Part shown: positions 44,172 through 54,221 of the stretch, one piece after another
Numbering within the stretch: the stretch's first letter is position 1
Layout of the letters: the number at the start of each line of letters is the position of its first letter
Assembly (NCBI RefSeq): GCF_900109685.1
Contig: NZ_FOBB01000006.1
Location: forward strand, 372,001-436,000
Length of the DNA: 64,000 nucleotides
Origin: Chitinophaga rupis
Lineage (GTDB): Bacteria; Bacteroidota; Bacteroidia; Chitinophagales; Chitinophagaceae
Direction: 5' to 3'
Made by a program: the position numbers and the translations under genes
Notes under the pieces: generated by a model
What the model was told of the DNA's origin: nothing
The model's input: the letters and a program-made list of their open reading frames with translations, nothing else
Database searches by the model: none

Positions 44172-44927
44172 ATGGCTGTTATACTCATTACCGGTGCTAC
44201 CGCCGGATTTGGAAAGGCTTGTGCTGAAAAATTTGCCCAACATAAACATGATCTTATTATTACCGGCCGCCGGCAGGAAAGGTTGAATGAGTTAAAAACA
44301 TCCCTGGAACAGCAATACGGCGTTAAAGTGCTGCCGCTCACTTTTGATGTGCGAGAAGAGCAAACTGTGGTCAACACCCTGGAAGCCATACCGGAAGAAT
44401 GGAAAAAGGTGGAAGTGCTTATTAACAACGCCGGGCTGGCCGCAGGCCTCAGCACTGTTGATGAAGGCAGCACAGACGACTGGAACGCCATGCTGGATAC
44501 CAATGTAAAAGGGCTGCTGTATGTATCCCGTGCGGTAATACCCTGGCTAAAGGCACAGGGCAGGGGCCATATTATTAACCTGGGCTCTATTGCAGGCAGC
44601 CAGGTATATGCCAAAGGTAATGTGTACTGTGCCAGCAAGGCTGCGGTAGATGCTATTTCACAGGGTATGCGTATAGACCTGCTACCCTTTGGTATAAAGG
44701 TTACGAATGTTTGCCCCGGCGCAGCGGAAACAGAATTTTCCGTAGTACGTTTTAAGGGCGATGAGGATAAAGCCAAAGATGTATACAAGGGTTTAAAGCC
44801 CTTAAGCGCTGAGGATGTGGCAGATGTGATCTTTTACTGCACTACCCTGCCTCCGCATGTATGTATAAACCACCTGGAAATAACACCCTTGCAACAGGCA
44901 AGCGCTTATTATTACCACAGAAATTAA
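44172..44927 (+). CDS. Short-chain dehydrogenase/reductase (YdfG-like)
   Basis: 251 aa. The cofactor loop TGATAGFGKACAE (about 7-19) and GRRQERL (Arg after strand 2, favouring NADP) are present, with NNAGLAAGL and the catalytic Ser-Tyr-Lys in GSIAGSQVYAKGNVYCASKAA (Ser about 140, Tyr about 153, Lys about 157). CPGAAETEFSVVRFKGD resembles YdfG-type enzymes that oxidise L-allo-threonine or serine or reduce 3-hydroxy acids; the substrate is inferred. It lies downstream of a family-2 repeat and has no visible promoter box. Confidence 0.9.
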   Translation: MAVILITGATAGFGKACAEKFAQHKHDLIITGRRQERLNELKTSLEQQYGVKVLPLTFDVREEQTVVNTLEAIPEEWKKVEVLINNAGLAAGLSTVDEGSTDDWNAMLDTNVKGLLYVSRAVIPWLKAQGRGHIINLGSIAGSQVYAKGNVYCASKAAVDAISQGMRIDLLPFGIKVTNVCPGAAETEFSVVRFKGDEDKAKDVYKGLKPLSAEDVADVIFYCTTLPPHVCINHLEITPLQQASAYYYHRN

Positions 44928-45063
44928 CATGAACATGTTATTTTATAGGTTATACATTTTGAATATATTTGAAACGATTCATATATTTGAAACAATTTAA
45001 TTTTAACGTTACAGTGTTTCGAGACTAACTAACTATCCTATAATCCTATAATCGAAAATCCCT

Positions 45064-45225
45064 ATGCTAACATTTGTAACTATTCTATTATTACGCCTGT
45101 ACTATCCCAGGTGGAAACAGGAGTGGCGCTTTTACGCCGACAGATCCAGGCAGAACAAATATGGCCGCTGGGCCATGGGTAAAGCCTGGGGCGGTGAAGC
45201 TGATTACTCCCTGAGCTACAGTTGA
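45064..45225 (+). CDS. Small hypothetical protein (53 aa)
   Basis: My own translation gives 53 residues: a short hydrophobic start (MLTFVTILLLRLYYPRW), then a charged, aromatic part (EWRFYADRSRQNKYGRWAMG) ending DYSLSYS. It follows two copies of ATATATTTGAAAC with TATATTTG boxes (about 44975-45000) and is followed 30 nt later by a strong terminator, so it looks like an independent transcription unit of real length. Coding status is not proved; the alternative is a small RNA from the same promoter and terminator. Confidence 0.5.
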   Translation: MLTFVTILLLRLYYPRWKQEWRFYADRSRQNKYGRWAMGKAWGGEADYSLSYS

Positions 45226-45254
45226 GGTATGAGAAGTAGAGAAAAGAATTTGTT

Positions 45255-45284
45255 AACAGTCCCGCGCTTATGGCCGGGACTGTT
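45255..45284 (+). terminator. Rho-independent terminator after the 53-aa ORF
   Basis: AACAGTCCCG, a 10-nt loop and CGGGACTGTT form a 10-bp perfect stem followed by TTGTTTT. It isolates the mqo promoter from upstream transcription. Confidence 0.85.
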
Positions 45285-45313
45285 TTGTTTTAGGCATATT
45301 CCTATTAATTTTG
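45283..45313 (+). promoter_or_regulatory. mqo promoter (-33 TTTTG, -7 TAATTTTG)
   Basis: TTTTG at 45283-45287 and TAATTTTG at 45306-45313 are 18 nt apart, close to the Bacteroidota consensus spacing. The leader to ATG 45347 is about 28 nt. The -33 overlaps the tail of the preceding terminator. Confidence 0.6.
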
Positions 45314-45346
45314 CGCCGGAAAAACGTAAATAATACCTTTTAATAT

Positions 45347-46858
45347 ATGTCTTCAAAAGCTGAGCCTGATGTTGTGTTAATTGGAGCTGGTATCATGAGC
45401 GCCACACTGGGCGTGTTATTGAAAAAATTACAGCCCGAACTAACCATTGAAATCTTTGAAAGACTGGATGTTATTGCCGGTGAAAGTTCAGATGCATGGA
45501 ATAATGCAGGCACCGGGCACTCTGCCTTTTGTGAGCTGAACTACACCCCTGAAAAGCCGGATGGCACGGTTGAAAGTTCCAAAGCCGCTAAAATTGCAGA
45601 GTCTTTTGAAGTTTCCAAAGCATTCTGGGCTTACCTGGTGCAGGAAGGTTATATTAAATCCCCGGAAAGTTTTATACGCAGCGTGCCACACATCAGCTTT
45701 GTGTGGGGCGGCCCGAATGTAACATACTTACAGCAGCGCCAAAAAGCGCTGGAAGGTAATCCATTGTTCAAAGGCATGCAATATTCAGAAGATCATGCTA
45801 CCCTTGCCAAATGGATGCCGCTGGTAATGGAAGGCCGCGATCCTGAACAAAAGGTAGCTGCTACCCGCATGGAAGCCGGTACGGATGTGAACTTTGGCGC
45901 ACTTACCCGGCAGCTGTGCACCTATCTGTATAACCAGAAGGGGGTAAAGATCTATACCGCACACGAAGTACGTGATATTGAACAGGAAGAGGATGGACGT
46001 TGGTCCATTACCGTAAAGAATGCCACTACCGGTAAAAAACGTACGCTTAAAACCAAGTTTGTATTTATAGGCGCCGGCGGCGGCTCACTGCCTTTGCTGG
46101 AGAAATCAGGCATACCGGAAGGCAAGGGTTTTGGCGGTTTCCCGGTAAGCGGCCAATGGCTCATCTGCAACAATCCTGCAGTTATTGAGCAACATGCCGC
46201 CAAGGTGTATGGTAAAGCTGCAGTCGGCGCACCGCCCATGTCGGTGCCCCACCTGGATACCCGGGTGATTGACGGTAAAAAGGCATTGCTGTTTGGTCCT
46301 TACGCTGGTTTCTCCACCAAGTTCCTGAAACATGGCTCTTTCATGGACCTGCCGTTATCTATTAAATATTATAATATCCGCCCTATGCTGGCAGCAGGCT
46401 TCGATAATATTCCCTTAACCAAATACCTGATAGAGCAGGTGCGCCAGTCGCCGGAAGGCCGTATGGAAGCTTTACGCGCTTTTGTACCTCAGGCCAAAAT
46501 GGAAGACTGGGACCTGGAAACTGCCGGGCAACGGGTGCAGATCATTAAAAAAGATCCTGAGCACGGTGGCGTACTGGAATTCGGCACTGAAGTGGTGAGC
46601 GCTGCAGATGGTACCATTGCGGCCCTGCTGGGTGCATCGCCCGGTGCATCCACCGCCGTATCCATTATGCTGGACCTGCTGAACCGCTGCTTTAAAACGC
46701 AGATGAACAGCCCGGAGTGGAAGGCCAAGCTGAAAGAAATGATCCCTTCTTACGGGCAAAAACTGGCAGATACACCCGGCCTGTGCGATGAAATGCGCAG
46801 CTGGACTGGCCAGGTGCTGAAGCTGAATGTGGAGGAGGAAGTGGGAATTAATAATTAA
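45347..46858 (+). CDS. mqo: Malate:quinone oxidoreductase
   Basis: 503 aa. The FAD-binding start DVVLIGAGIMSATLGVLLKK (about 8-27) and motifs AGESSDAWNNAGTGHSAFCE, RMEAGTDVNFGALTRQL and the C-terminal LGASPGASTAVSIMLDLL are diagnostic. This peripheral membrane flavoprotein oxidises malate to oxaloacetate and passes electrons to quinone, complementing gltA in the TCA cycle. The last residues (GINN) and the stop codon are encoded by a family-3-like ATTAATAATTAA stretch. Confidence 0.96.
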   Translation: MSSKAEPDVVLIGAGIMSATLGVLLKKLQPELTIEIFERLDVIAGESSDAWNNAGTGHSAFCELNYTPEKPDGTVESSKAAKIAESFEVSKAFWAYLVQEGYIKSPESFIRSVPHISFVWGGPNVTYLQQRQKALEGNPLFKGMQYSEDHATLAKWMPLVMEGRDPEQKVAATRMEAGTDVNFGALTRQLCTYLYNQKGVKIYTAHEVRDIEQEEDGRWSITVKNATTGKKRTLKTKFVFIGAGGGSLPLLEKSGIPEGKGFGGFPVSGQWLICNNPAVIEQHAAKVYGKAAVGAPPMSVPHLDTRVIDGKKALLFGPYAGFSTKFLKHGSFMDLPLSIKYYNIRPMLAAGFDNIPLTKYLIEQVRQSPEGRMEALRAFVPQAKMEDWDLETAGQRVQIIKKDPEHGGVLEFGTEVVSAADGTIAALLGASPGASTAVSIMLDLLNRCFKTQMNSPEWKAKLKEMIPSYGQKLADTPGLCDEMRSWTGQVLKLNVEEEVGINN

Positions 46859-46865
46859 TAATTAA
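46848..46865. repeat. Single family-3 arm at the mqo stop codon
   Basis: ATTAATAATTAATAATTA overlaps the last codons of mqo and supplies the TAA stop. No facing arm is visible nearby. Confidence 0.6.
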
Positions 46866-46875
46866 GCTATAAATG

Positions 46876-46910
46876 AAGAGGGGTATGAATAGTGCATTCA
46901 TACCCCTCTT
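46876..46910. terminator. Bidirectional rho-independent terminator (mqo / sprA)
   Basis: AAGAGGGGTATGAA and TTCATACCCCTCTT form a 14-bp perfect stem with a 7-nt loop and a T run after it. It lies between convergent mqo and sprA. Confidence 0.9.
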
Positions 46911-46928
46911 TTTTATGTGTGACACACA

Positions 46929-49900
46929 TTATTGCGCTAGCATAAATCTTAATGTAAGGCCGCCCCTGGTATTGGTAATGGGATAGGCGGTGGATATTAC
47001 CGGTATGGTTTGCCTCCGGTCATAGAAGAAACGCAGGTTCAAACGGTTATTCACCACATAATCAATAGACGGGGCTATGCCTATCACCTTCTGACCACTG
47101 GTAGGTATCACCAGGTCCGCATCCAGGCGGTTATTCACCGTCCGGTCATCGCGGTAGCTGAGGTCCAGGCGGAAGTTCATATCATTTTCTAATTTCTTGC
47201 CGCCATTTTTTCCTACACGGAATGGTAAGGGGAAACCGCGCATGCGGTAACCGCCGCCAAGTATTACTTCAGTAGAGCGCAGCTCTGTTAACTGGTAGTC
47301 TATCAGGCTTAAGCTCAGGGAGCGGCTCTTCCTGAATTCCAGGCGGGCATTCAGGCTGTTGGTAAAGGTCATATCAAAACCTATCAACGGCGCAAACTGC
47401 TCTGTCATGGTCAGGTTGGGCACCAGGAAGTAAGGAATATAGTTGCCGGATACGGTATCTATAAAGCCAGGGTACCCTGCCAGGCGCGGATCCTCATAGA
47501 ACAGCGCCGTGTTATAGGAGTTCATGCTGAGCGTACCGGTATAGGCATGCGTAAGCACAAAGTTTGTAAAGATGTTACGGAATGGTTCCAGCTTGGTTAA
47601 CCCGTTATAGGTAATACGCCAGTTAGGTTTGGGTATAAAGTTGCTGAACGGGTTGCTGCGTACATTGCTATTGCTTTGCTTCAGCAGGCCAATCTTTTCC
47701 GGGTCTTTACCGGTGTAAGCTGCCAGGAAAGCGGGTATCAATACATCCTGCGCATAACGGCTGTAACCATAATAATAGGTTGGATCTTTTGCATTCTGGG
47801 TTGGCTGCCCCTGGTTATAAGGGTTTTGCGCAGCCAGGCGTTTGGAAATAGCTAAACGGTAGTTCTCAAAGTTCCGGAAGGTGGTAGACATACCGCTTTC
47901 CGCATCGATCTTACCAAACAGTGTTTGTATGGCTATATAAGTGATCTCAAACCCACCTGCATCATAAGGGCTCAGGTGTTCAAAACCTAGCACATTACCC
48001 AAGGTATCCGTAGCATTTTTGAACAGCTCCGTATGTGTTTTGGTGAATGATTTAGTGATGTTCAGGTCAATACGCAGATCGGGCAGGGGTTCCAGCTGCG
48101 CCTGCGCATCCAGCCGCTGGGTGAACTGTTGCTGGAACTGTACGTTGAACAGCGTATCCGGTGTGATCAATCCCTTCTTGGCAAAATTATCCAGCCAGGC
48201 TTTATTAGGCTGGGCGCCAAATACAAAGCCCAAGCCCGGCGCCATAGAGGCCCAGTTCATACCCAGTATTTTGGTACTATCTATATAACCGGGTAAGCGG
48301 GTACCGGAATTTTCAGAATAATTAATGGCAATACGTTTTACAGATAACAGAGGTTTCAGCGCTGCTTTCACCAGGGCGGGCATCTCATCATCTTCCTGCT
48401 TTTGCTGCGGCTGTTGCTGTTTGTTCTGCTGGTTGCCCTGCATGTTCTGATTCTGTGCATTCCGGTTATTGTTATTACCGGATGATCCGCCGGTAACCCT
48501 GCGCAGGAACTTGGATTTATTATACAGCTCAGAGAACTTAAATTCTGCGGTCACCGTTCTGTTCTGCGTATTCTCAATGGCATTACCCAGCTCCAATGCC
48601 AGGCGGCTGGCGCCGGTCCAGCGGTATTCCGTACTATAGCCTAATGCAATGTTCGTCCAGCTTAACAGCGGAATTTTGCTGGTAGGCAGCGTATACGTAA
48701 CGTTGGCGGAATGGAAGTAGTTGGTGGTACGGCCAAACTTAAACAGGTTATGGCGTACACTATCCCGCTTAGCCTTGGTATCAATACGGCCGTCCGGTTC
48801 ATCAATACGGGTATTGGTTACTGCATTAAAGTCAATGGTAAGGCTGCGGGTCAGGTCCCACTTTAAACCATAGTAACGGTCAAAAGTGAAGTACTTGTTA
48901 TAGGTTTCCGGCAGCTTATACAAGCCATCACTGCCCACATTGCGGATGCGCGTGGCGCCAAACTGCCGGGTAATATCTGCGCGGAAGCTGATGATGGAAG
49001 GCACGTAGTTTACGTTAAAGTCGCGGATCAGATCCAGCCAATGCGTTTTGGATTTACCCAACAGCTTTTTCAGCGGCGTAATAAACTTGCTTTGGCCGGC
49101 ATAGTTATACCCCAGGCCTCCGCGGTGTTTGGTAAGAATGTCGTTTTCAATAAGCGGGTTATGGCTATTGGTTTGGGAGAAGGAGTAACTAATGTCAAAG
49201 TTCTCTATATCCCATATTTTCAGCTTGGGCTTACCCTGGTTCAGCTTACGTACGTTGGTAAAGTTCAGGCTCTTAATAGAAGTATAATCCTGTGCATCCC
49301 GTTTAATGGAATCCCGCTCGGCAGAGGTACGCGCCAAACGCAGCTTATCTTTCAGCTTAATATCCATGTCATACGGATCATATTCCGGGTTGCTGGCGGC
49401 CTGTGAGTAACCGGCATATACCGGTATGGAAATGCCTGCTTTCTTACGCAGCAGCTTACCTAGGTCCAGGTTGGCCGCTACATCATATTGCAGGTAGTTA
49501 TCGCGGAAACGTTCATTCACCCGCTGATCTATAGCGCCAAAACCGGCGGTGTGCATGTTACCGGATACGCTTACGGTACCCAGGTCGGCCAGCTGTACAT
49601 CCATACGGGCCATAGCTGCATAACCGCCTTTTTCATCAAAGTCTGTCAGGCGCATTTCATTGAACCATACTTCGGTACATTTGGATAATCCATCGCTTTT
49701 AGGATTATACACGCCTATCATTACACTTCTTACATCGCCCAGGCTGGGGTTACCTACTACGCTAAGGAAGTTGGTACCGTCGGCCTCTGTATATGGGAGG
49801 ATGGGAGAGCACGTATCGCACATGTTGCGCCGCTGTTTCAGATTAGGCAGCTTGGCCAGCTCCAGGTCCAGGTTATTTGCTTCCGGCCATATGGCATTGG

Positions 49901-52900
49901 CATCTGTTGAGTTCCACGGAGTTACTTTCAGCGGTATCTGGTATTCATAATAGTTATTGGTAAAGTCGCTGCCCAAACGAACAATGGCGCGCAGCTCACC
50001 ATCTTTCAAAGAAGTGGCGGTATTCACCGCTTCTGCGTGTATGTACATCTGCAGCCTTTTATACTGGCGCATATCCAGGCCCAGGTTCTTGTAAATGCCG
50101 CGGTTATCGCCATCCTTCAGGTCGCATACCTGCATGGAAAGGGCCTGCTCATTCAGCTGCAATGTGGTGTTGTTGGTGCTGATGGTGTTTTGCCTGGTTA
50201 CACCCGGCGGTATTACATACGGAATGGGTTTGCGGTTTGAGTTTTCCTCAATGTTCACCGCTGTGGTATTGAACTTGGTGCTTTCGTCAATGGGTATAGG
50301 ATCGCCGGGTTGTAATTTATACATATAACGGCGCCACTGGTTGCGTACCAGGTCCAGTTTAGCAAAACGCACTACTACAGAATCCTGGAAGCCGGTCAGG
50401 AACATCCGCATAAAACGTATGGACTTAAAATCCGGGATACTGCCAATGCGGCGGTTATACTGGTTCACCGGCACTTTGAACTGATACCATGTTTCCGTGG
50501 TTTTGTTACCATCCTGCAGCACTACATCAGCGGCGATCTTGTCCACCACATAATTTTCGCCTATCTGCATGTTAGGCTTCAGGTTCACCATGTACTGGAA
50601 GTATTCTTCCGTTTCGTTCATGGTATTATCCCGGTTCAGATCCTCAGATTCCGGTATGTTGGTGGCTGCTGATGAATACTGGGAGTTATTGTTGGATACC
50701 GGTGAGTTGCCTTCCGGGTTGCTGTATCTCTTATAGCGCTGTAAAATGCCCAGGCGGTCCTTGTCATAATCATCACCGCGGTAGTGGTGGTAGTCATCGT
50801 TCGCGGGATCGTTAAACGCCTGCTGGTAAATAGCAGAAGAGGTACCAAAGCTGGCGGCCAGCTTATTCAGGTAATCGCGGTAAAAGAAACGTTCATCAGT
50901 AACACCACCGTTGGAGCGTAAGCCATCATAACCCACATCCTGGTAAGAGCGGATGTTGGGATCATTATCAAATGCCTGTGTAAGCTGCTGCTGGTATTTA
51001 GGTACGCGGCCCCAGTGGGATGAGTCCATCTGGTTGGCGTTCTGATTAGGATCCGGTAAGCCGTTCTCAAACATTTTACGGGAATCCTTCAGCACATCTT
51101 CCGATACGTTACCCAGGTTAAAGTACAGCTGACCGCCTGCGCTGTTGGGTGATTTAATGAACGGATCCTGGATCCAGAACTCTATGAACTCCACGTTAGC
51201 CGTTTCAAAATCACTGTTGTCAATAGCGCGCATCATACCGGCCCATTTGCGCTGCGGTGTTTTCAAATGGCCGCTGGCATCAATATCTGATGGCAGGTAA
51301 GAAAAGTTATAGGGGCCCCGTTCCGTTGGATAGTAGGCCAGATCAAGGGTGCTTAGCTGGCTCTGTCCAAAATCGGTTGACATATTGGGGAATACTTCTT
51401 TCTGGTAAACCAAACGTACCCGCGGATCCGACTGATCCTGTGTGGTAATGTTGGCAGGCAGGCCCGGTGACTTGGGGATCTGTAAGGTAGGTTCTATAAT
51501 ATACCAGGCCAGCCTTGCACGGTTCTTACCATAGGCCAGTGAATCGTTCAGGTCTGCTTCCGGGAACAGCAGGTTGCCATTGGCATCTGTAGCCCCGCTG
51601 GGAGTAGAGGCCAGGGCCCAGCTGGTGGCGGGAAACTTCAGGTCGTACCCGCTCTGGGAGCCTTCAAAATCATCAATAAATACCTGGCCGCTGCTGCTGC
51701 CCGCTGCATTCACCAGCTTACTGTGGCCGGGGAACAGCCGTGCTACCTCACCGGTGAACAGGATGTTGGAGGGTGTGGTAGTGCTGTAGTTGGGCAGCTT
51801 ATCCAGGAACCGGGTAAGCCCTTTCCATTCGGAATTATAGTTTACGTCCAATCCCAGCACCGTATTATTAATAGGGTCTTCCCCGTAGTTCACTTTCTGG
51901 TAATAGGGCCGCTCACTCATGCGCACCATGGTACCACCCAGGCTCAGCTTATCGTTCACCACATAATCCAGGCGGGTACCCAGGTAGTTACGTACCTGCT
52001 GGCCAAACAGGGCATTGTTCTCAAACTGCACATTAATAGGCACACCGGATGCCAGCACCCCGCCGTTAATAATTTTAATACGGCCCAGGTTATAGTCTAT
52101 GATATAATCCACATTCTCGCGCAGCATTTGCCCGCCGGCATTTACCGTTACGGAGCCAGGCGGAATGTTGTAACCGCCCAGGGATATTTCCGACGAGTTG
52201 GCGGATTTATAAGAGCCTTTCAGCACATAGCGGTTCAGCTGTGGGAACTGCTGTGCTACTACTTTTATGGAGTCATACAATACCTTATAGAGATATTGCT
52301 TTTCCAGGGTCACATCGCCCCCAAAGGCCTTTTGCAGCCCGCCGGCAAACGGTTCCAGCTGCGGGAACATCACATGCCCGGTTTGTGAGTTGATCGTGTA
52401 CCCTTCCACGTAGTCAAAAACCCCATCGGGCTGGGGATCGTTCTGGTTATTTAAGCGGTCCAGGTTCAGGATAGTGATAATGGGCGCCCCTGCGTAGGCT
52501 CCCTGGGCATCCGGGATATAACGTTTATCACTGGGTGCACGGTCCTGCGTACCGGGATCTTTATAATATACGTCCAGCTTAAAATCCTGCCGGTTGATCT
52601 GGATGGCGCCTGTGGAGTAGATGTTCTTCATCATCAGGTCCCAGATAGGCAGGGTAGGCCGGGCGGAAGTAGCTTTCAATAATTTCAGGAACAGGATCTG
52701 CTGGTTGGCGCTGTTGTTCTGGTCCGGCGGTACATCCTGTGAGAACTCCCCTACCTGGTACACACGGCCGTTATACGTATACTGGTATGCTACGGCCAAC
52801 ACCTCATCCGGCTGCAGCTGCTGGTTTAACGATATGTAACCCAGCTGCCGGTTCACCGTATAGTCGGTGGAGTCCAGCTTACGGGCAAAGGTTTTTTCAA

Positions 52901-54185
52901 ACTCCTGCACCGGTTTCAATCCCAGGCTTAACAGGCGGCTTACCACAGTACCGGTAAAACGGCCGCCCGGGTCGTTGGCCAGCTGGGCATACAAACTGTT
53001 AGACCGGTTGCTGGGTAGTTTAACATCCGGCTGAAAGCTGGTATTAAAAGGCTTGTATTCACCTAAGTCCATTAAACCTACTACATCCCTGGTATTGGTG
53101 GTAGCCCCGGTTTTATTGGTTACCCATACTTCTATACGGTTAATGTAAGAAAGGGAGCGGATCACGGGCAGGTTAGACATCGCATAGTTGAACGTATCCC
53201 GGAAGAACTGCGCCAGCAGGAAGTGGCGGTTATCCTCATACTCATCTGCCCGTATGTTAAAGTCCTGCACCTGGGTGCCGCCTTTCAGCATCAGGTTCTG
53301 TTTCTGCGATTTCTGGTTAGAGAGTACACTGGTTACCGTAAGGCGGCCAAACTGCAGCTGGGTTTTAAGACCAAACAGCGACTGTACCCCGGAAATAAGC
53401 TGGCTGCGTAAGGGGAAGCTTACGTTACCGGCTTCTATCTTTTTTATGATCTCATCATCGTAACCGGTGTATTCCAGCTTTATCTGGTTCTCAAAGTCAA
53501 AGGTGCTCTGGGTATTATAGTTGGTGATGAGCTTTAGCTTATCCCCTATTTTACCGGTTACGTTCATGTTAATGTTCATGTCAAAATCAAAACCCCCGTT
53601 CTTACGCGCCTGTTCAACCAGCACGGGGTTCTTGATGTTCTGGCCCTGGTAGCCGAATGTGAGGTCCAGGCTTCCCTGGGGGCGTATATCCACCTTGCTG
53701 CCGCCGAATACACGGTCAAACAGGCTGTTGCCGCTATTGAGCTGCGGGCCGGAGCCCAGCTGGTTCAGGCTACCCAGGGTAGCTGCCCGCTTTTGCCAGT
53801 AGCTTTGTTCGCTCTGGGAGGATTGCAGCTTGTAAAACTCGTCAAAGCTCATGTAGGTGGGGTTACGGTAGTACTGGTCGCCTATTTTTTCCGTAACGGT
53901 ATATTGTTTGGTAACGGGATCGTATTCTACGTCTCTTTTAATGCTGGCGGGGTCTTTTAGATCAATAGCATTCCTGACAGGATCGGTAATGGCATTTCCG
54001 TACCTGTCTTTTATAGGATATTTCAGGGTGTCACTTTTATGGGTAGTATCCTTTGCGGTTGTATCTGTTTTCCAGTTTGGTTGCTTGAAATAATTTCCCG
54101 AACGTTCCCTTGCGGCAGTGTCAAGAATAAAAAAAGATACGACGCCTATCACTGCAAAAGCACTTAAATATGTCTTTTTTGCCAA
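46929..54185 (-). CDS. sprA: T9SS outer-membrane translocon protein SprA (Sov homologue)
   Basis: 2418 aa, full length for the family. SprA forms the very large single-chain beta-barrel channel through which T9SS substrates leave the cell (established for Flavobacterium). Here it would export the four type-B-CTD proteins of this window. An N-terminal signal-like segment (about 8-25) is followed by repeated barrel and plug signatures such as GSLDLTFGYQGQNIKNP, GKIGDKLKLITNYNTQ and VFIDDFEGSQ (about 840). An Asn/Gln-rich linker lies near residue 1900, and the C-terminus ends in the aromatic-rich barrel strand LTLRFMLAQ. The start is TTG; there is no in-frame ATG or GTG after the upstream TAA. 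ruvA lies 36 nt upstream on the same strand, a pairing common in Bacteroidota. Confidence 0.96.
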   Translation of the reverse strand: MAKKTYLSAFAVIGVVSFFILDTAARERSGNYFKQPNWKTDTTAKDTTHKSDTLKYPIKDRYGNAITDPVRNAIDLKDPASIKRDVEYDPVTKQYTVTEKIGDQYYRNPTYMSFDEFYKLQSSQSEQSYWQKRAATLGSLNQLGSGPQLNSGNSLFDRVFGGSKVDIRPQGSLDLTFGYQGQNIKNPVLVEQARKNGGFDFDMNINMNVTGKIGDKLKLITNYNTQSTFDFENQIKLEYTGYDDEIIKKIEAGNVSFPLRSQLISGVQSLFGLKTQLQFGRLTVTSVLSNQKSQKQNLMLKGGTQVQDFNIRADEYEDNRHFLLAQFFRDTFNYAMSNLPVIRSLSYINRIEVWVTNKTGATTNTRDVVGLMDLGEYKPFNTSFQPDVKLPSNRSNSLYAQLANDPGGRFTGTVVSRLLSLGLKPVQEFEKTFARKLDSTDYTVNRQLGYISLNQQLQPDEVLAVAYQYTYNGRVYQVGEFSQDVPPDQNNSANQQILFLKLLKATSARPTLPIWDLMMKNIYSTGAIQINRQDFKLDVYYKDPGTQDRAPSDKRYIPDAQGAYAGAPIITILNLDRLNNQNDPQPDGVFDYVEGYTINSQTGHVMFPQLEPFAGGLQKAFGGDVTLEKQYLYKVLYDSIKVVAQQFPQLNRYVLKGSYKSANSSEISLGGYNIPPGSVTVNAGGQMLRENVDYIIDYNLGRIKIINGGVLASGVPINVQFENNALFGQQVRNYLGTRLDYVVNDKLSLGGTMVRMSERPYYQKVNYGEDPINNTVLGLDVNYNSEWKGLTRFLDKLPNYSTTTPSNILFTGEVARLFPGHSKLVNAAGSSSGQVFIDDFEGSQSGYDLKFPATSWALASTPSGATDANGNLLFPEADLNDSLAYGKNRARLAWYIIEPTLQIPKSPGLPANITTQDQSDPRVRLVYQKEVFPNMSTDFGQSQLSTLDLAYYPTERGPYNFSYLPSDIDASGHLKTPQRKWAGMMRAIDNSDFETANVEFIEFWIQDPFIKSPNSAGGQLYFNLGNVSEDVLKDSRKMFENGLPDPNQNANQMDSSHWGRVPKYQQQLTQAFDNDPNIRSYQDVGYDGLRSNGGVTDERFFYRDYLNKLAASFGTSSAIYQQAFNDPANDDYHHYRGDDYDKDRLGILQRYKRYSNPEGNSPVSNNNSQYSSAATNIPESEDLNRDNTMNETEEYFQYMVNLKPNMQIGENYVVDKIAADVVLQDGNKTTETWYQFKVPVNQYNRRIGSIPDFKSIRFMRMFLTGFQDSVVVRFAKLDLVRNQWRRYMYKLQPGDPIPIDESTKFNTTAVNIEENSNRKPIPYVIPPGVTRQNTISTNNTTLQLNEQALSMQVCDLKDGDNRGIYKNLGLDMRQYKRLQMYIHAEAVNTATSLKDGELRAIVRLGSDFTNNYYEYQIPLKVTPWNSTDANAIWPEANNLDLELAKLPNLKQRRNMCDTCSPILPYTEADGTNFLSVVGNPSLGDVRSVMIGVYNPKSDGLSKCTEVWFNEMRLTDFDEKGGYAAMARMDVQLADLGTVSVSGNMHTAGFGAIDQRVNERFRDNYLQYDVAANLDLGKLLRKKAGISIPVYAGYSQAASNPEYDPYDMDIKLKDKLRLARTSAERDSIKRDAQDYTSIKSLNFTNVRKLNQGKPKLKIWDIENFDISYSFSQTNSHNPLIENDILTKHRGGLGYNYAGQSKFITPLKKLLGKSKTHWLDLIRDFNVNYVPSIISFRADITRQFGATRIRNVGSDGLYKLPETYNKYFTFDRYYGLKWDLTRSLTIDFNAVTNTRIDEPDGRIDTKAKRDSVRHNLFKFGRTTNYFHSANVTYTLPTSKIPLLSWTNIALGYSTEYRWTGASRLALELGNAIENTQNRTVTAEFKFSELYNKSKFLRRVTGGSSGNNNNRNAQNQNMQGNQQNKQQQPQQKQEDDEMPALVKAALKPLLSVKRIAINYSENSGTRLPGYIDSTKILGMNWASMAPGLGFVFGAQPNKAWLDNFAKKGLITPDTLFNVQFQQQFTQRLDAQAQLEPLPDLRIDLNITKSFTKTHTELFKNATDTLGNVLGFEHLSPYDAGGFEITYIAIQTLFGKIDAESGMSTTFRNFENYRLAISKRLAAQNPYNQGQPTQNAKDPTYYYGYSRYAQDVLIPAFLAAYTGKDPEKIGLLKQSNSNVRSNPFSNFIPKPNWRITYNGLTKLEPFRNIFTNFVLTHAYTGTLSMNSYNTALFYEDPRLAGYPGFIDTVSGNYIPYFLVPNLTMTEQFAPLIGFDMTFTNSLNARLEFRKSRSLSLSLIDYQLTELRSTEVILGGGYRMRGFPLPFRVGKNGGKKLENDMNFRLDLSYRDDRTVNNRLDADLVIPTSGQKVIGIAPSIDYVVNNRLNLRFFYDRRQTIPVISTAYPITNTRGGLTLRFMLAQ

Positions 54186-54221
54186 GCGAAATAGGTTTTT
54201 ATAGAGGTCAGGGTAATAAAA

